From Pseudomonas gingeri (GTDB lineage Bacteria; Pseudomonadota; Gammaproteobacteria; Pseudomonadales; Pseudomonadaceae): a DNA stretch of 64,000 bases. The position numbers and the translations under genes were made by a program. This document shows, piece after piece, positions 7,801 through 17,585 of this stretch (its first letter is position 1; each line of letters starts with the position of its first letter). The notes under the pieces were generated by a model that did not search any database, was not told the DNA's origin, and worked only from the letters and a program-made list of their open reading frames with translations. The stretch spans positions 409,382 to 473,381 of the forward strand of contig NZ_JACAOS010000018.1 in the NCBI RefSeq assembly GCF_013386165.1, in the 5' to 3' direction.

Positions 7801-9225
7801 TCAGGCCATCTGCGCGGCGGCGGTCAGGGCGGCGGGTTGCGCGCCGCGCACGGTGCGCCAGGTGTTGTAGGCCATCAGCCACATGCCGCTGAAGAAGATC
7901 GCCCCGCCGATCAGCCGGACGACGTAGCCGGGGTGGCTGGCCACCAGGGTTTCGACGAAGGAGTAGGTCAGCGTGCCGTCCTCGTTGACCGCGCGCCACA
8001 TCAGGCCCTGGGCGATACCGTTGACCCACATCGAGGCGATGTAGAGCACGGTGCCGATGGTGGCGAGCCAGAAGTGCGCGTTGATCAGGCCGATGCTGTG
8101 CATCTGCGGGCGCCCGAAGATTTTCGGGATCATGTGGTAGAGCGCGCCGATGGAGATCATCGCCACCCAACCCAGGGCCCCGGCGTGAACGTGGCCGATG
8201 GTCCAGTCGGTGTAGTGGGAGAGGGCGTTGACGGTCTTGATCGCCATCATCGGCCCTTCGAAGGTCGACATGCCATAGAACGCCAGGGACACCACGAGGA
8301 AGCGCAGGATCGGGTCGCTGCGCAACTTATGCCAGGCCCCCGAGAGGGTCATCATGCCGTTGATCATGCCGCCCCAGCTCGGCGCCAGCAGGATCAGCGA
8401 CATCACCATGCCCAGGGACTGCGCCCAGTCCGGCAGGGCGGTGTAGTGCAGGTGGTGTGGGCCGGCCCAGATATACAGGGTGATCAGCGCCCAGAAGTGA
8501 ACGATGGACAGGCGATAGGAATACACCGGCCGCTCGGCCTGTTTCGGCACGAAGTAGTACATCATCCCGAGGAAACCGGCGGTCAGGAAGAAGCCCACCG
8601 CGTTGTGCCCGTACCACCACTGGACCATGGCGTCGGTGGCCCCGGCGTAGACCGAGTAGGACTTGGTCAGGCTGACCGGCAGCTCCAGGTTGTTGACGAT
8701 ATGCAGGATCGCCACGGTGATGATAAAGGCGCCGAAGAACCAGTTACCGACATAGATGTGCTTGGTGGTGCGCTTCATCAGCGTGCCGAAGAACACGATG
8801 GCGTAGGCGACCCAGACGATGGCGATGAGGATATCGATCGGCCATTCCAGTTCGGCGTATTCCTTGGAACTGGTGTAGCCCAGCGGCAGGCTGATGGCTG
8901 CCAGGACAATCACCAGTTGCCAGCCCCAGAAGGTGAACGCCGCGATCTTCGGCGAAAACAGCTGGGTCTGGCAGGTGCGTTGCACCGAGTAGTAGGAACT
9001 GGCGAACAGTGCGCAGCCACCGAAGGCGAAAATCACCGCATTGGTGTGCAACGGGCGCAGGCGGCCGAAGCTGGTCCACGGCAGGTTGAAGTTGAGTTCG
9101 GGCCAGACCAATTGGGCCGCGAGGAAAACCCCGAGCCCCATGCCGACGATGCCCCACACCACCGTCATAATGGCGAATTGGCGGACCACCTTGTAGTTGT
9201 AGGCGGTACTGATTGAAGTGTTCAT
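7801..9225 (-). CDS. ccoN2: cbb3-type cytochrome c oxidase catalytic subunit I (CcoN), copy 2
   Basis: The 474-residue catalytic haem-copper subunit is nearly identical to CcoN1 across the core, including the GPHHLHYTALPDW and TIGHVHAGALGW histidine regions. Differences cluster in the N-terminus, the loop after YSSKEYAELEW, and the C-terminal 40 residues. The start at 9225 (MNTSISTAYNYKVV) was chosen by alignment with CcoN1. It is the first gene of the cco2 operon, with a strong ANR box about 110 bases upstream, so induction at low oxygen is expected. Confidence 0.97.
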   Translation of the reverse strand: MNTSISTAYNYKVVRQFAIMTVVWGIVGMGLGVFLAAQLVWPELNFNLPWTSFGRLRPLHTNAVIFAFGGCALFASSYYSVQRTCQTQLFSPKIAAFTFWGWQLVIVLAAISLPLGYTSSKEYAELEWPIDILIAIVWVAYAIVFFGTLMKRTTKHIYVGNWFFGAFIITVAILHIVNNLELPVSLTKSYSVYAGATDAMVQWWYGHNAVGFFLTAGFLGMMYYFVPKQAERPVYSYRLSIVHFWALITLYIWAGPHHLHYTALPDWAQSLGMVMSLILLAPSWGGMINGMMTLSGAWHKLRSDPILRFLVVSLAFYGMSTFEGPMMAIKTVNALSHYTDWTIGHVHAGALGWVAMISIGALYHMIPKIFGRPQMHSIGLINAHFWLATIGTVLYIASMWVNGIAQGLMWRAVNEDGTLTYSFVETLVASHPGYVVRLIGGAIFFSGMWLMAYNTWRTVRGAQPAALTAAAQMA

Positions 9226-9335
9226 GGTTCCCCATCCACGGTTCAGACCCGACCGACGTTGTTGCATTCGCGGGATCTGGAGTTATAGGCAGACTAAAAG
9301 CCAGCCAAGCATGGGCAAATAGCCAGCGGGTGGTA

Positions 9336-9349
9336 TTGACGGGGGTCAA
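9336..9349 (-). promoter_or_regulatory. ANR/FNR box of the cco2 operon
   Basis: The 14-base sequence TTGACGGGGGTCAA is a perfect dyad in its half-sites (TTGAC-N4-GTCAA) and a close match to the ANR consensus. It lies about 118 bases (centre) before ccoN2. The 15-base element at 9286-9300, shared with the cco1 upstream region, falls 36 bases downstream of the box, roughly where a class II transcription start would be expected. Confidence 0.8.
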
Positions 9350-9363
9350 TGGGGCAGGAATTG

Positions 9364-9385
9364 CCGGTGGCCACGGGGCCACCGG
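9364..9385 (-). terminator. Hairpin after the 8-kb modular gene
   Basis: A perfect 9-base stem CCGGTGGCC/GGCCACCGG with a four-base loop lies 15 bases after the stop of the large gene and just upstream of the cco2 ANR box. There is no U-run, but the position suits insulation of the cco2 promoter. Confidence 0.5.
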
Positions 9386-9399
9386 CGCGGTTGCGGGCC

Positions 9400-12300
9400 T
9401 CAGCTCAGACCCAGGCCATAGGCGTTACTGAGATCGAACAGGATCGACTCCTTGCCGCTGGGCAGGTGCGTCACGTAGTACTTGATCGGCGGCACCAGGG
9501 TCGCGCGGTCGGTGGACCAGGTCAGGCCGAAATCCCGTGACGTGGCGGACTCCGTTTCCCGCTCGGTTTGCGCCAGCCATTCGCGTTGGGCACCGAGGGG
9601 CCAGCGGTTGCCATAGAGGCGATGGATCTCCGCCAGCTCGGCGCGCGCCGGCAGGCGCCGATGCCCGGCGTTGGCTTTGGCCTGCATGCCGGCGAAGGTT
9701 CCCAGCCCCAGCCCATGGCAGTGGATCACGCCACTGACCGACAGGCTGTAGCTTTTCATCTGCCCGCCGCGATCATGCACCGTGATGCGGGTGCTGCCGT
9801 TGCCGCGCACCGTAACCAGGCCGGACTCATCGACCACGGCGACTGCCGGATTGCCCGAGCTGTAGGTGTAGCCGGGGGTACCGCCACTGGCCTCACGGCG
9901 GACCGAAGTGCTCGGACCGAAGGCGGGCAACACCGTCGGGTGGCTGGGGACCAGGTAGAGCTTGCCGCTGAGGGTGACCGGACGCGGGTCGAACAGCAAT
10001 TCGGGACGCTCGCTGCCCGCCAGTCGCAACTTGACGATGACCGCTTCCGAGGGCTCCGACAGATTGCCTGCCCGATCCCTGATCCGGTAGCTCACCGGCC
10101 AATCGGCATCCGGCCCCAGCGAGGCGAGGAACTCGCGGGGAAAGCCGATGACGATGGCCTTGAGTTCCATGACCTGCATCCCCGGTCCCTCGACATCGCC
10201 CCAGAAGGTGCTCACCTGGTCGCCGACCGCGAAACCGTTGTAGCTGGCGATGGTGCCCGGCAGCACATTACCCAGTTGGGTCAGTTCCGCCGAGGTCAGG
10301 CCGTCGTTGACCTGGGATGGAAAGGCCATGGCCCCGAGCAATGGCTGGCCGGGTTTTTCGCGGTCGACCTCGATCCGGGTCGGGAACGAATCCGTCCAGG
10401 CCTGGCTGATGGTGTCGTAGGCCCGGTACCTGAGTTCATGGCTACCGTGGGTCAACGCCTCGACCGGCAGGTCCAGGTTCAGGGTGTCCCCGGGATTATC
10501 CTCCGGGCCGATGAACACTGGACTGCCCAGCAGCTCCGTGCCCCACAGCAACTGATAGGTTTCGTCGGTGGAAGGGTTGCTCCAGACCGGGAAGGTCACC
10601 CGCACCGGGGCGTCGAGAGCGCTGATCGGCAGCAGCCCCTGGCCGTCGTCCAGGGCCGCCTCGACCCTCGGCCTCTCCAGTTCCCGGGCGTCCTCGGGCA
10701 AGCCCCGGGCTTTTTTGCAGTCGAGCAGCAGGGCGGGACCGATGCCCAGGCCGCTGGCTTCATAGAGCAGGCTCAGGCCGGGGGTGACCTTGATATAAGG
10801 GCGCTCCGGCTCGACGGTGTCCAAGGTCATGTCGAGTACCCCATGCACCAGTCCCAACGGGCCTTTTGTGGTCGATGACCAGGTTATCGGCTTGAGCGGC
10901 GACTGCAACGGCCAGCGCTTGCCGTAGGCCGCACGGATATTGATCAGTTCTTCCAGCGATGGCATATCCAGGCCTTTTTGCCGGGCCTTTTGCAGGATCT
11001 CGTCGTTGCTGCCCTCGCCCAGGTTGTAGCACTGGACCACGCCGCTGACGTTGACTTCGTAGCTTTTGCGTTGCCCGGCACTGTCGCTGACCCGGATGCG
11101 GGTCTGGCCATTGCCGCGCACACTGACCTTGCCGCTGCTGTCGACCACGGCGATCCGCGGGTTGTCGCTGCTGTAGTGATAGCCGGGTACGCCGCCGTCG
11201 GCCATGCGCTGGATCGTCGTGCCGGGGCCGAAGACTGGCAGCACCTGCGGGTGGCAGGGAATCAGGTAGATCTTGCCGGGCAGGCTGACCGGGCGGGTGT
11301 CGAAGACCAGTCCCGGCACCCGCTGTTTGGCCCGGACCACCAGCCGTAGCCGGGGGAAGGTCAGGGCGCTGGATTCGTCGGGGCTGCCATCGAACGTCAC
11401 CTTGAAGGTGAAGGTCAGGCCGCTCAGGTCTTTCAATTGATCAAGCGCCCCACGCGGCACGGGGTCGTCGAAGACGTCGGCGATCGAGGGGATTTCCCGG
11501 GCCTGCCAAATCACCAGGGAATAAGGCTGGCCATTGCCCCGGGTACCTTCGCCGCGTAACCAGACCCGTTGCCCGAGCTGGATATGCGGCCATTTCCTGA
11601 TCTCGATGTGGGCATCGCCGCTGAAGGTGTTGAGGTCGAGGACCTGATTGTCCGGTGCCTGATGAACGAAGGGCGTGGGCAGGTCTTCCTGGGCGATGGG
11701 CAGGACATCCAGCAGCAGTTTCTCCGACGGCGCGGGGACGCCGTCGCGGCTGACGGTATAACCGACCTCCACGCGTTTACCGATATTGGCGCTGACCGCC
11801 ATGACGGGCACGGAGAAGTCGACACTGCCGCCGGCGTTGCCGGGCTTGGCAGCAATGGGCGGGGTGCCGGCACCGGGTGTGCCGCGCCAGTAGGCCTGGA
11901 TACTGTCGTGGGTCTGCATGGCATAGCTGACCCGGATCGTCGCGCCCATCAGCGCCTGCAACGGGAACAGCAGCGTGTCGTGGGCCTCCGGCACCTTGGG
12001 TGCCGGCAGATCCAGCGGGTGTGCGCTGACCGGCAACAGCAGGGCCTGGGACACCACGGGCTGCGGGGCGATGGTCTGGACTTCATAGCGCAGCACCACG
12101 GAGCCCCCGGCCAGCACGCTGACCTGGTCGTCCGGGATGCTGAAGTCGAGGTCCTGGTCGGTCGCGATGACCGGCTTGGCCTCCTGGTGGCGGATTTCCA
12201 TGCCGGCGGCGGTGGTGCCGAGCCAGATCAGGTTCACGCTCTGGCCCACGGCGATGAACGAATAGGGCTCGACCCGGGCAATGACGCCGGTTTGCGTCGG

Positions 12301-15300
12301 GTCGAGCACGTTGCCGTTGGCTTCGGCCACGGGCACCCGGGGCGGCTTGAGCGTCAAGGCACGGCCGATGATCTGCAGCGGCAGGCTCCTGGAGCGGCGT
12401 GGGGGCTGGTTGGGCGTCTCGACGTAGTAGTAGAACCGCGCCTGTCCCTGGATGATCAGGAGAAACTGTTCGTTCGGCACCTCGAAGGAGACGAAGGCGT
12501 CGCTGTCGCTGCCGGGCAACATCGCGCTATAGGCGGGCAGCGTCGCGCCGAGGGCGGTTTCCCGCTCGACCAGCAGGCGCAGGGTCTGGGCGCTGCTCAT
12601 GCCTTCATAGCGCAGCACCAGGGTTTGCACGTCGGCGCCGGCGAGTACATCCAGATCAAGCTGCAGGCCCTGGGCACGCGGGACCACGGGCGGACGCAGG
12701 TCCGGATCGCCGATACCGACTTCGACCAGGGCCGGGCGTGACCAGCGCGACCAGTTGTTGACCCCGTCGCGTATCTCATACCGCACGATGATCGCGTCGG
12801 AGTTGCCGGCCTCGCGGATAATCTCGGGATCGATCGGCACCACCACTTCGTCGCTGGGCGCGGTCAAGGGTGGGTGCTGCACCAGGCGGCCATGCCAGGA
12901 CACCACGATCGCATCGCCGGCGGCCATGTTTGCGTAGCGCTTGACCATCACGCTGACCCCTTCCGGGTCTTCGATCACCCCAGGAGGCAGGATCACCGGC
13001 AATTCTAGCTTGTCGTTGACGGTGGGCGTCGCGGATTGGGTGTCGGGGTCGCCGGGGACGTCCAGCTTGATTCGTACCTGGGTTTCGGCGGTTTCCGGCG
13101 CGCCGCCGGGAAACGGGGTGAGGACGTAGCGCACCGTCACGGCTTGCGCCGACATGATCCAGCGGGTCTCGACCCGCAGGGTCAGGTGGCTGGCGCCGGG
13201 TGTGCTGTCCTGGGTATGGCTGGCGACCGGTTCGGGATGGCTGCCCCAATACAGATCAATGCGATCCCTGGGTTTCAGCTCCAGCGGGGCGATCACCACG
13301 GGCAATGGTCGTTGCGGGTCGATCACATCGGTGGCGCCGATACCGCCGATATTGAAGCTGTTGATCAGCGGCGGCACCAGCTCCCGCGTGGCGCGCGGCT
13401 GTCGATCGGCGATGGCCGACGGCGGGGTCCAGGTGGCGGCGATCGGGCCTGTTTTCTCCCAGAACGGGCTGGCCTCCAGCACGCTCAACTTGCCCGCGCC
13501 GGTGACGGCGTTGATCAAGCGCAAAAGGGGCGGGGTGAGGCGGCTGTCGCCGGCCGCTTCGACTTGCGTGCACAAATCCCGTTGGGCGCCGGAACCCCTG
13601 GGCTCGTACTTGAGCAGGGCGCCGTCCTGGCTGGAGTAGTAGAGGCTGTTGAGGAAGAGATTGTCCGTCAGCAGGGTCTGGGTGACGAAGCAGATATCCT
13701 CGCCGCGGAAAAAGTCGGCATCGGGCGTGTCGCGGGCCTGGTAGCGAGCCGGGTCGAGGGGGTTGGCATAGTGAATAGCGTCGAGCGGGGTTTTCCCCAG
13801 GGTCAGTTCAAGACGCTGTTGCTCCAGTGCCTGGGTCTTCTGGTCGGCCAGGGTGCGGGTGACTTTGATCGCCTGGCCCTCGACGAAAGGTTCGAGGGTG
13901 ATATAGCCGTCAGGCGCGGACGAACGATAGATCGCATTGACCAACAGCGCGCCTCGGCCCTGGCCGATCTTGCCATGGGTATAACGCGCGGCATCGTCCG
14001 CATGGGCAAAAAACGGACTCAGGGCATAACGTTCGGTGGTGCCTGATGCGTCGTCGGGCGGGTCCCAGGTGGCGCTGAGCGGGCCGGTCTGGCGCCACAG
14101 CGTACCGGGCTGCAAGACACTCAATTTGCCGCTCGCGGCCACGCGGCGAACATAGTCGCGACCGGACAGCGAGCCGTTCTCCAGCTGGCCCTGGGTATCG
14201 ATAGCGTCGTTGTGAAAGAGACTGCCCCGCAGCACTTCGTCGGCATCGGGCACCAATGGCACCGCGTAGCTGAACAAGGCCCCGTCGGCGGTCGCCAGAT
14301 AAAGTGCGGTGCTGCTCCGGTGTCCTGGCACGATCGCCGTTTCGCGAGCGGTCTTGATGGCGTGGGCGAAATCCCGCGGCGAAATGAAATGCTGGTAGAC
14401 CCGATCGCTGGGCGGCGCCTCCCGCCGCGGTTCCGAGACATAGAGGCCGTCGAGGAGATAACCGGGGATCAGGCTGAGAACGGCGATGTCCGCCGGGAGT
14501 ATGAGGGTTCGATCGAAGTCGCCGCTGATGTCGAGGGCGGGCGCGGTAGCGACGTATTCTTTCTCGTTTTTCTTGAAGATAAAACCGAAGCTGCGTTGGG
14601 TTCTCGGGTTGGTTTGCGCGAGGGCATGCCGCACGGCATCCGTGGCGGTCATGAACACCGGGCTGAACGCGGGGGGATAAGTGGCCGTCGATGAGTGGTC
14701 CGTTTCGACCAGCACCCCGGCGGCGCTGTCGCGAATCGACAGCACTTTCCCGGGGCTGGTCCAGACATCGCGGCCACGGACCAGCACCCGCAGCTCAGCG
14801 GCGTTGAGCAGGTCACGGACGAATGTCAGTACGGCGCCCTTGTCGGCGTCCAGGCCGCTCTTGAAGCGCTGTTCCGTGGGGTTTTTCATCAGGTTCAGCG
14901 GGTCTGTCGATGAGGGCAACAGCGTCTTGAACAGTTCGGTTTCGTTGGCGGAGTGCCGGCTGCTGTAGCGGAGCAACGAGCCGTCCTGGCCGGAGAAATA
15001 ACGCAATGGAATCGCCCGATCCTTGATTGCCCGATAGATATCCCAGGTCGGAAACAGGTTCAGGTACAGCTTGGCTTCTGTCGTTGGCAGCGAGAAATCC
15101 AGTTTGCCCAGGCGTGAGCTATAGGTCCCGGCAATCGTGTGATCTTCCAGGGAAAAACCATTGCCGAGGGGGAATACTAGCCGGTGATCGAAGATTTCGC
15201 TGGCTGACGCCAGCGGCAGCGTGGCGACAAACAGGCCGTCCGAGCGTTGCAGGATCACTCCGCCATGGACCTTGTCGTAGCGCCGTGGGATCTGCCCGTG

Positions 15301-17394
15301 AGCGTGGCGCGCCGCGTCGTCGGCGCTGGCGAAGAGCGGGCCGAGGGCGCGCCGCTGCAACTGATGATAGGCCTGCCAGGCGCTGTTGACCCGACCTGCC
15401 GGGCCCCACAATTCACTGGGCTGAAGCACGCTCAGCTCGCCGCTGTCGGCCAGTGCGTGGATGAAATCCAGTGGCTCGAGGATGCCCTTGAGCAGGCGTT
15501 CGCCGTAGCTCGGATCTCTGCCGGCGAGCAGGGATTGGTCGAAGGCGATGTCCAGTGGGCGGTATTTCAACTGCGCGCCATCGCGGGTGCTCAGGTACAA
15601 GGGCAGGGCAGGCGACTGTGGGTCGGGGCGACAAGTTTCGAGCTGTTTGAGCGCTGCCAGCAGCTCATTGGGTAGAAAGAAGTTGCGGTATATCCACACG
15701 TCCTTGCACGGCAAACGTTGTGGATACAGGGCGGCGCTGTAGTAGAGACCGGCCAGGCGATAGCCCGGCGGCAATGCCGGTGAACCATCGACGCCCGTGG
15801 GCAGGCGTAGGTCCGTGCCGAACAGCGGTTCCCTGGCGGTCAGCGGTTCGCTGGCGGCGTAGCGGTTGTGGCCGTTGCTGATGATGACGCCGATCCGCCG
15901 GTCGCGGTATTGGCCGTTGATACGTTCGTTGGCAGAAAGGGCCGCGGCATCCGCGCTGTCGAACAGCGGCCCGAAGGCCGGCAAGGCCGGGCTCGAGGCT
16001 GTCTTCGGTGGATAGGGCGTCCAATCGCCGGGCACCTTGCCGGGCGAGCCCCAGTAGGTGTTGCCACGCACCACGTAGAGCGCAGCGGTCTTGGCCAGGG
16101 ACTTGATGAACTCGCTGGGCTGCAACCGATCGAGGTCGCTGAGGTCATTGCCCGGCAGCAGACGCGGGATCAGCGCATCCTCTTCGTCAGAGCCGTTGGG
16201 CATGTATTTGATGATGGTGGAGTCGGTCATCAGCGCATAAAACGCCCTGACTCCCTGTGGTCGGGCGAGGAGGGTCCTCAGGACCTCGTCCGGGGTGATG
16301 CTTTTCAGGCGCAGACGCATCTCCTGTTCGGAGAATATCGAGGGCTTGTCGAGTTGCCCGCCGTTCTGCTCCCTGACGGCCGACAGACTGATGTTGGCAC
16401 GGTACACGGCATGGAGTCGGTGCCCGGCGGGGAAGCTGGCGATGCCGGTTTCGGTGAGCGGATACAGGGCATCACTGTTGAATCGGCGGTCGTTGCCGGT
16501 GGTCGGCAATGTGGCCACAAAACTCGCGTCCTGGCGCTGGAAGATCAACCCGCCGAACTCCTTGTCGGTGCCGCCCTGGATCAGTTGTTGGGCATGGCGG
16601 GCGGCGTCGTCCGCCGACAGGAAGCTCGGACCCAGCCCCGGCAGTACGGCGTCGGCGAACGGTGCCCAATGGATCGGGTCGACTCCTCCCGGCCGGTTCC
16701 ACAGGTGGCTGCCGTGCAACACCCGTAACTGGCCGGCGGCGGCGAGGGTGCGGACGAATTGGTGGGGTGGCAGGACGCCGCTCAACAGTTGCTCGCGAGT
16801 GTGCCGGGCCCGCGCCTGCCAGTCCGCGCCTTCGGGCAGCAGCGCCTGCTCCAGTTCGCTGTCCTCGGAGCGGTAGATCAGCAGCGCCCCGTCGGGGGTA
16901 GCGAAAAACAGCGGCGGTGGGTGTGAGCCAGGCGCCGAAGGGCGCGAACGGCGGGCGTGATGGAGCCCGGCGAACAGGTCGTAGGGGCTGAAAAAGTTTT
17001 CGTACAGCCAGCTTTCCCGGGGCGGCAGTTGTTCGTGGGTGGTCTCGGCTTGGCAATAGAGACCGGCGAGGACAAAACCTTCAGGCAATTGCAGGCGGCC
17101 CTGGGCGTCACGCCCGAAGAGCGCGTCCGGGTCGAAGGGCATCGATGGGGTGCCCAGGGCCAGTGTCGTGGTGAATTCGGCCTTTTGTGCATGCTTGAGG
17201 ATAAACAACGAGGGGCGCTGCAAACCTTTGAAAGCGGCCTGGCCGTGGGCATACTTGACGGCTTCGTCGAGGCTGCTGAAGGTACGGCTGAGCAGCGGCG
17301 TAGCCGTCTTGCGACGCATCGGCGCGACCGCAGGGTCCGCTGGAAAGCGACTGGCGCCGGGGTGTTCGGCGTGGGTGAGGGCGTCTTGAGGCAT
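9400..17394 (-). CDS. Giant modular protein: six degenerate JAB/DUF4329-like units, beta-sandwich repeats, BIG2 and lectin-like units
   Basis: Function is unknown. The 2664-residue protein has no visible signal peptide or membrane helix. Residues 40-1340 hold six units of about 215 residues. Each opens like SADDAARHAHGQI, then GGVILQR...FVATLP, then a GLYxS segment, FFSPxDL and TPDGALLxY, ending in a WxxPGxVxxxW linker. Starts are near residues 40, 270, 480, 694, 918 and 1134. Residues 1358-2040 are about 100-residue beta-sandwich repeats (IDLYWGSHPEP type). From about 2041 comes a BIG2-like domain plus a lectin-like tail (LPSRAEL-type, GxRWPL). Then comes the YQLLW/VDxxxPG module shared with its neighbours (about 2248-2470), and a second BIG2 plus lectin-like unit to the end. 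The domain names are pattern recognition, not searches. Confidence 0.8.
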   Translation of the reverse strand: MPQDALTHAEHPGASRFPADPAVAPMRRKTATPLLSRTFSSLDEAVKYAHGQAAFKGLQRPSLFILKHAQKAEFTTTLALGTPSMPFDPDALFGRDAQGRLQLPEGFVLAGLYCQAETTHEQLPPRESWLYENFFSPYDLFAGLHHARRSRPSAPGSHPPPLFFATPDGALLIYRSEDSELEQALLPEGADWQARARHTREQLLSGVLPPHQFVRTLAAAGQLRVLHGSHLWNRPGGVDPIHWAPFADAVLPGLGPSFLSADDAARHAQQLIQGGTDKEFGGLIFQRQDASFVATLPTTGNDRRFNSDALYPLTETGIASFPAGHRLHAVYRANISLSAVREQNGGQLDKPSIFSEQEMRLRLKSITPDEVLRTLLARPQGVRAFYALMTDSTIIKYMPNGSDEEDALIPRLLPGNDLSDLDRLQPSEFIKSLAKTAALYVVRGNTYWGSPGKVPGDWTPYPPKTASSPALPAFGPLFDSADAAALSANERINGQYRDRRIGVIISNGHNRYAASEPLTAREPLFGTDLRLPTGVDGSPALPPGYRLAGLYYSAALYPQRLPCKDVWIYRNFFLPNELLAALKQLETCRPDPQSPALPLYLSTRDGAQLKYRPLDIAFDQSLLAGRDPSYGERLLKGILEPLDFIHALADSGELSVLQPSELWGPAGRVNSAWQAYHQLQRRALGPLFASADDAARHAHGQIPRRYDKVHGGVILQRSDGLFVATLPLASASEIFDHRLVFPLGNGFSLEDHTIAGTYSSRLGKLDFSLPTTEAKLYLNLFPTWDIYRAIKDRAIPLRYFSGQDGSLLRYSSRHSANETELFKTLLPSSTDPLNLMKNPTEQRFKSGLDADKGAVLTFVRDLLNAAELRVLVRGRDVWTSPGKVLSIRDSAAGVLVETDHSSTATYPPAFSPVFMTATDAVRHALAQTNPRTQRSFGFIFKKNEKEYVATAPALDISGDFDRTLILPADIAVLSLIPGYLLDGLYVSEPRREAPPSDRVYQHFISPRDFAHAIKTARETAIVPGHRSSTALYLATADGALFSYAVPLVPDADEVLRGSLFHNDAIDTQGQLENGSLSGRDYVRRVAASGKLSVLQPGTLWRQTGPLSATWDPPDDASGTTERYALSPFFAHADDAARYTHGKIGQGRGALLVNAIYRSSAPDGYITLEPFVEGQAIKVTRTLADQKTQALEQQRLELTLGKTPLDAIHYANPLDPARYQARDTPDADFFRGEDICFVTQTLLTDNLFLNSLYYSSQDGALLKYEPRGSGAQRDLCTQVEAAGDSRLTPPLLRLINAVTGAGKLSVLEASPFWEKTGPIAATWTPPSAIADRQPRATRELVPPLINSFNIGGIGATDVIDPQRPLPVVIAPLELKPRDRIDLYWGSHPEPVASHTQDSTPGASHLTLRVETRWIMSAQAVTVRYVLTPFPGGAPETAETQVRIKLDVPGDPDTQSATPTVNDKLELPVILPPGVIEDPEGVSVMVKRYANMAAGDAIVVSWHGRLVQHPPLTAPSDEVVVPIDPEIIREAGNSDAIIVRYEIRDGVNNWSRWSRPALVEVGIGDPDLRPPVVPRAQGLQLDLDVLAGADVQTLVLRYEGMSSAQTLRLLVERETALGATLPAYSAMLPGSDSDAFVSFEVPNEQFLLIIQGQARFYYYVETPNQPPRRSRSLPLQIIGRALTLKPPRVPVAEANGNVLDPTQTGVIARVEPYSFIAVGQSVNLIWLGTTAAGMEIRHQEAKPVIATDQDLDFSIPDDQVSVLAGGSVVLRYEVQTIAPQPVVSQALLLPVSAHPLDLPAPKVPEAHDTLLFPLQALMGATIRVSYAMQTHDSIQAYWRGTPGAGTPPIAAKPGNAGGSVDFSVPVMAVSANIGKRVEVGYTVSRDGVPAPSEKLLLDVLPIAQEDLPTPFVHQAPDNQVLDLNTFSGDAHIEIRKWPHIQLGQRVWLRGEGTRGNGQPYSLVIWQAREIPSIADVFDDPVPRGALDQLKDLSGLTFTFKVTFDGSPDESSALTFPRLRLVVRAKQRVPGLVFDTRPVSLPGKIYLIPCHPQVLPVFGPGTTIQRMADGGVPGYHYSSDNPRIAVVDSSGKVSVRGNGQTRIRVSDSAGQRKSYEVNVSGVVQCYNLGEGSNDEILQKARQKGLDMPSLEELINIRAAYGKRWPLQSPLKPITWSSTTKGPLGLVHGVLDMTLDTVEPERPYIKVTPGLSLLYEASGLGIGPALLLDCKKARGLPEDARELERPRVEAALDDGQGLLPISALDAPVRVTFPVWSNPSTDETYQLLWGTELLGSPVFIGPEDNPGDTLNLDLPVEALTHGSHELRYRAYDTISQAWTDSFPTRIEVDREKPGQPLLGAMAFPSQVNDGLTSAELTQLGNVLPGTIASYNGFAVGDQVSTFWGDVEGPGMQVMELKAIVIGFPREFLASLGPDADWPVSYRIRDRAGNLSEPSEAVIVKLRLAGSERPELLFDPRPVTLSGKLYLVPSHPTVLPAFGPSTSVRREASGGTPGYTYSSGNPAVAVVDESGLVTVRGNGSTRITVHDRGGQMKSYSLSVSGVIHCHGLGLGTFAGMQAKANAGHRRLPARAELAEIHRLYGNRWPLGAQREWLAQTERETESATSRDFGLTWSTDRATLVPPIKYYVTHLPSGKESILFDLSNAYGLGLS

Positions 17395-17585
17395 GGCAAT
17401 ACTCGTCTGAAAATGGACCGGGGAGCGTCCCCTGTCGGTACCGCCGGCCTTGCAGTGTCCGGGCTGGCAGATAAGGTGTTTTCATTTTCAGGAAAAGCGG
17501 CGCAGCGATGCGTTACATATCTAGGTTGCCGGCGCGGGCCCCAGCGGGGTTTGCGGTCGGTACGGACAGTGAGATGAGAAGCGAC

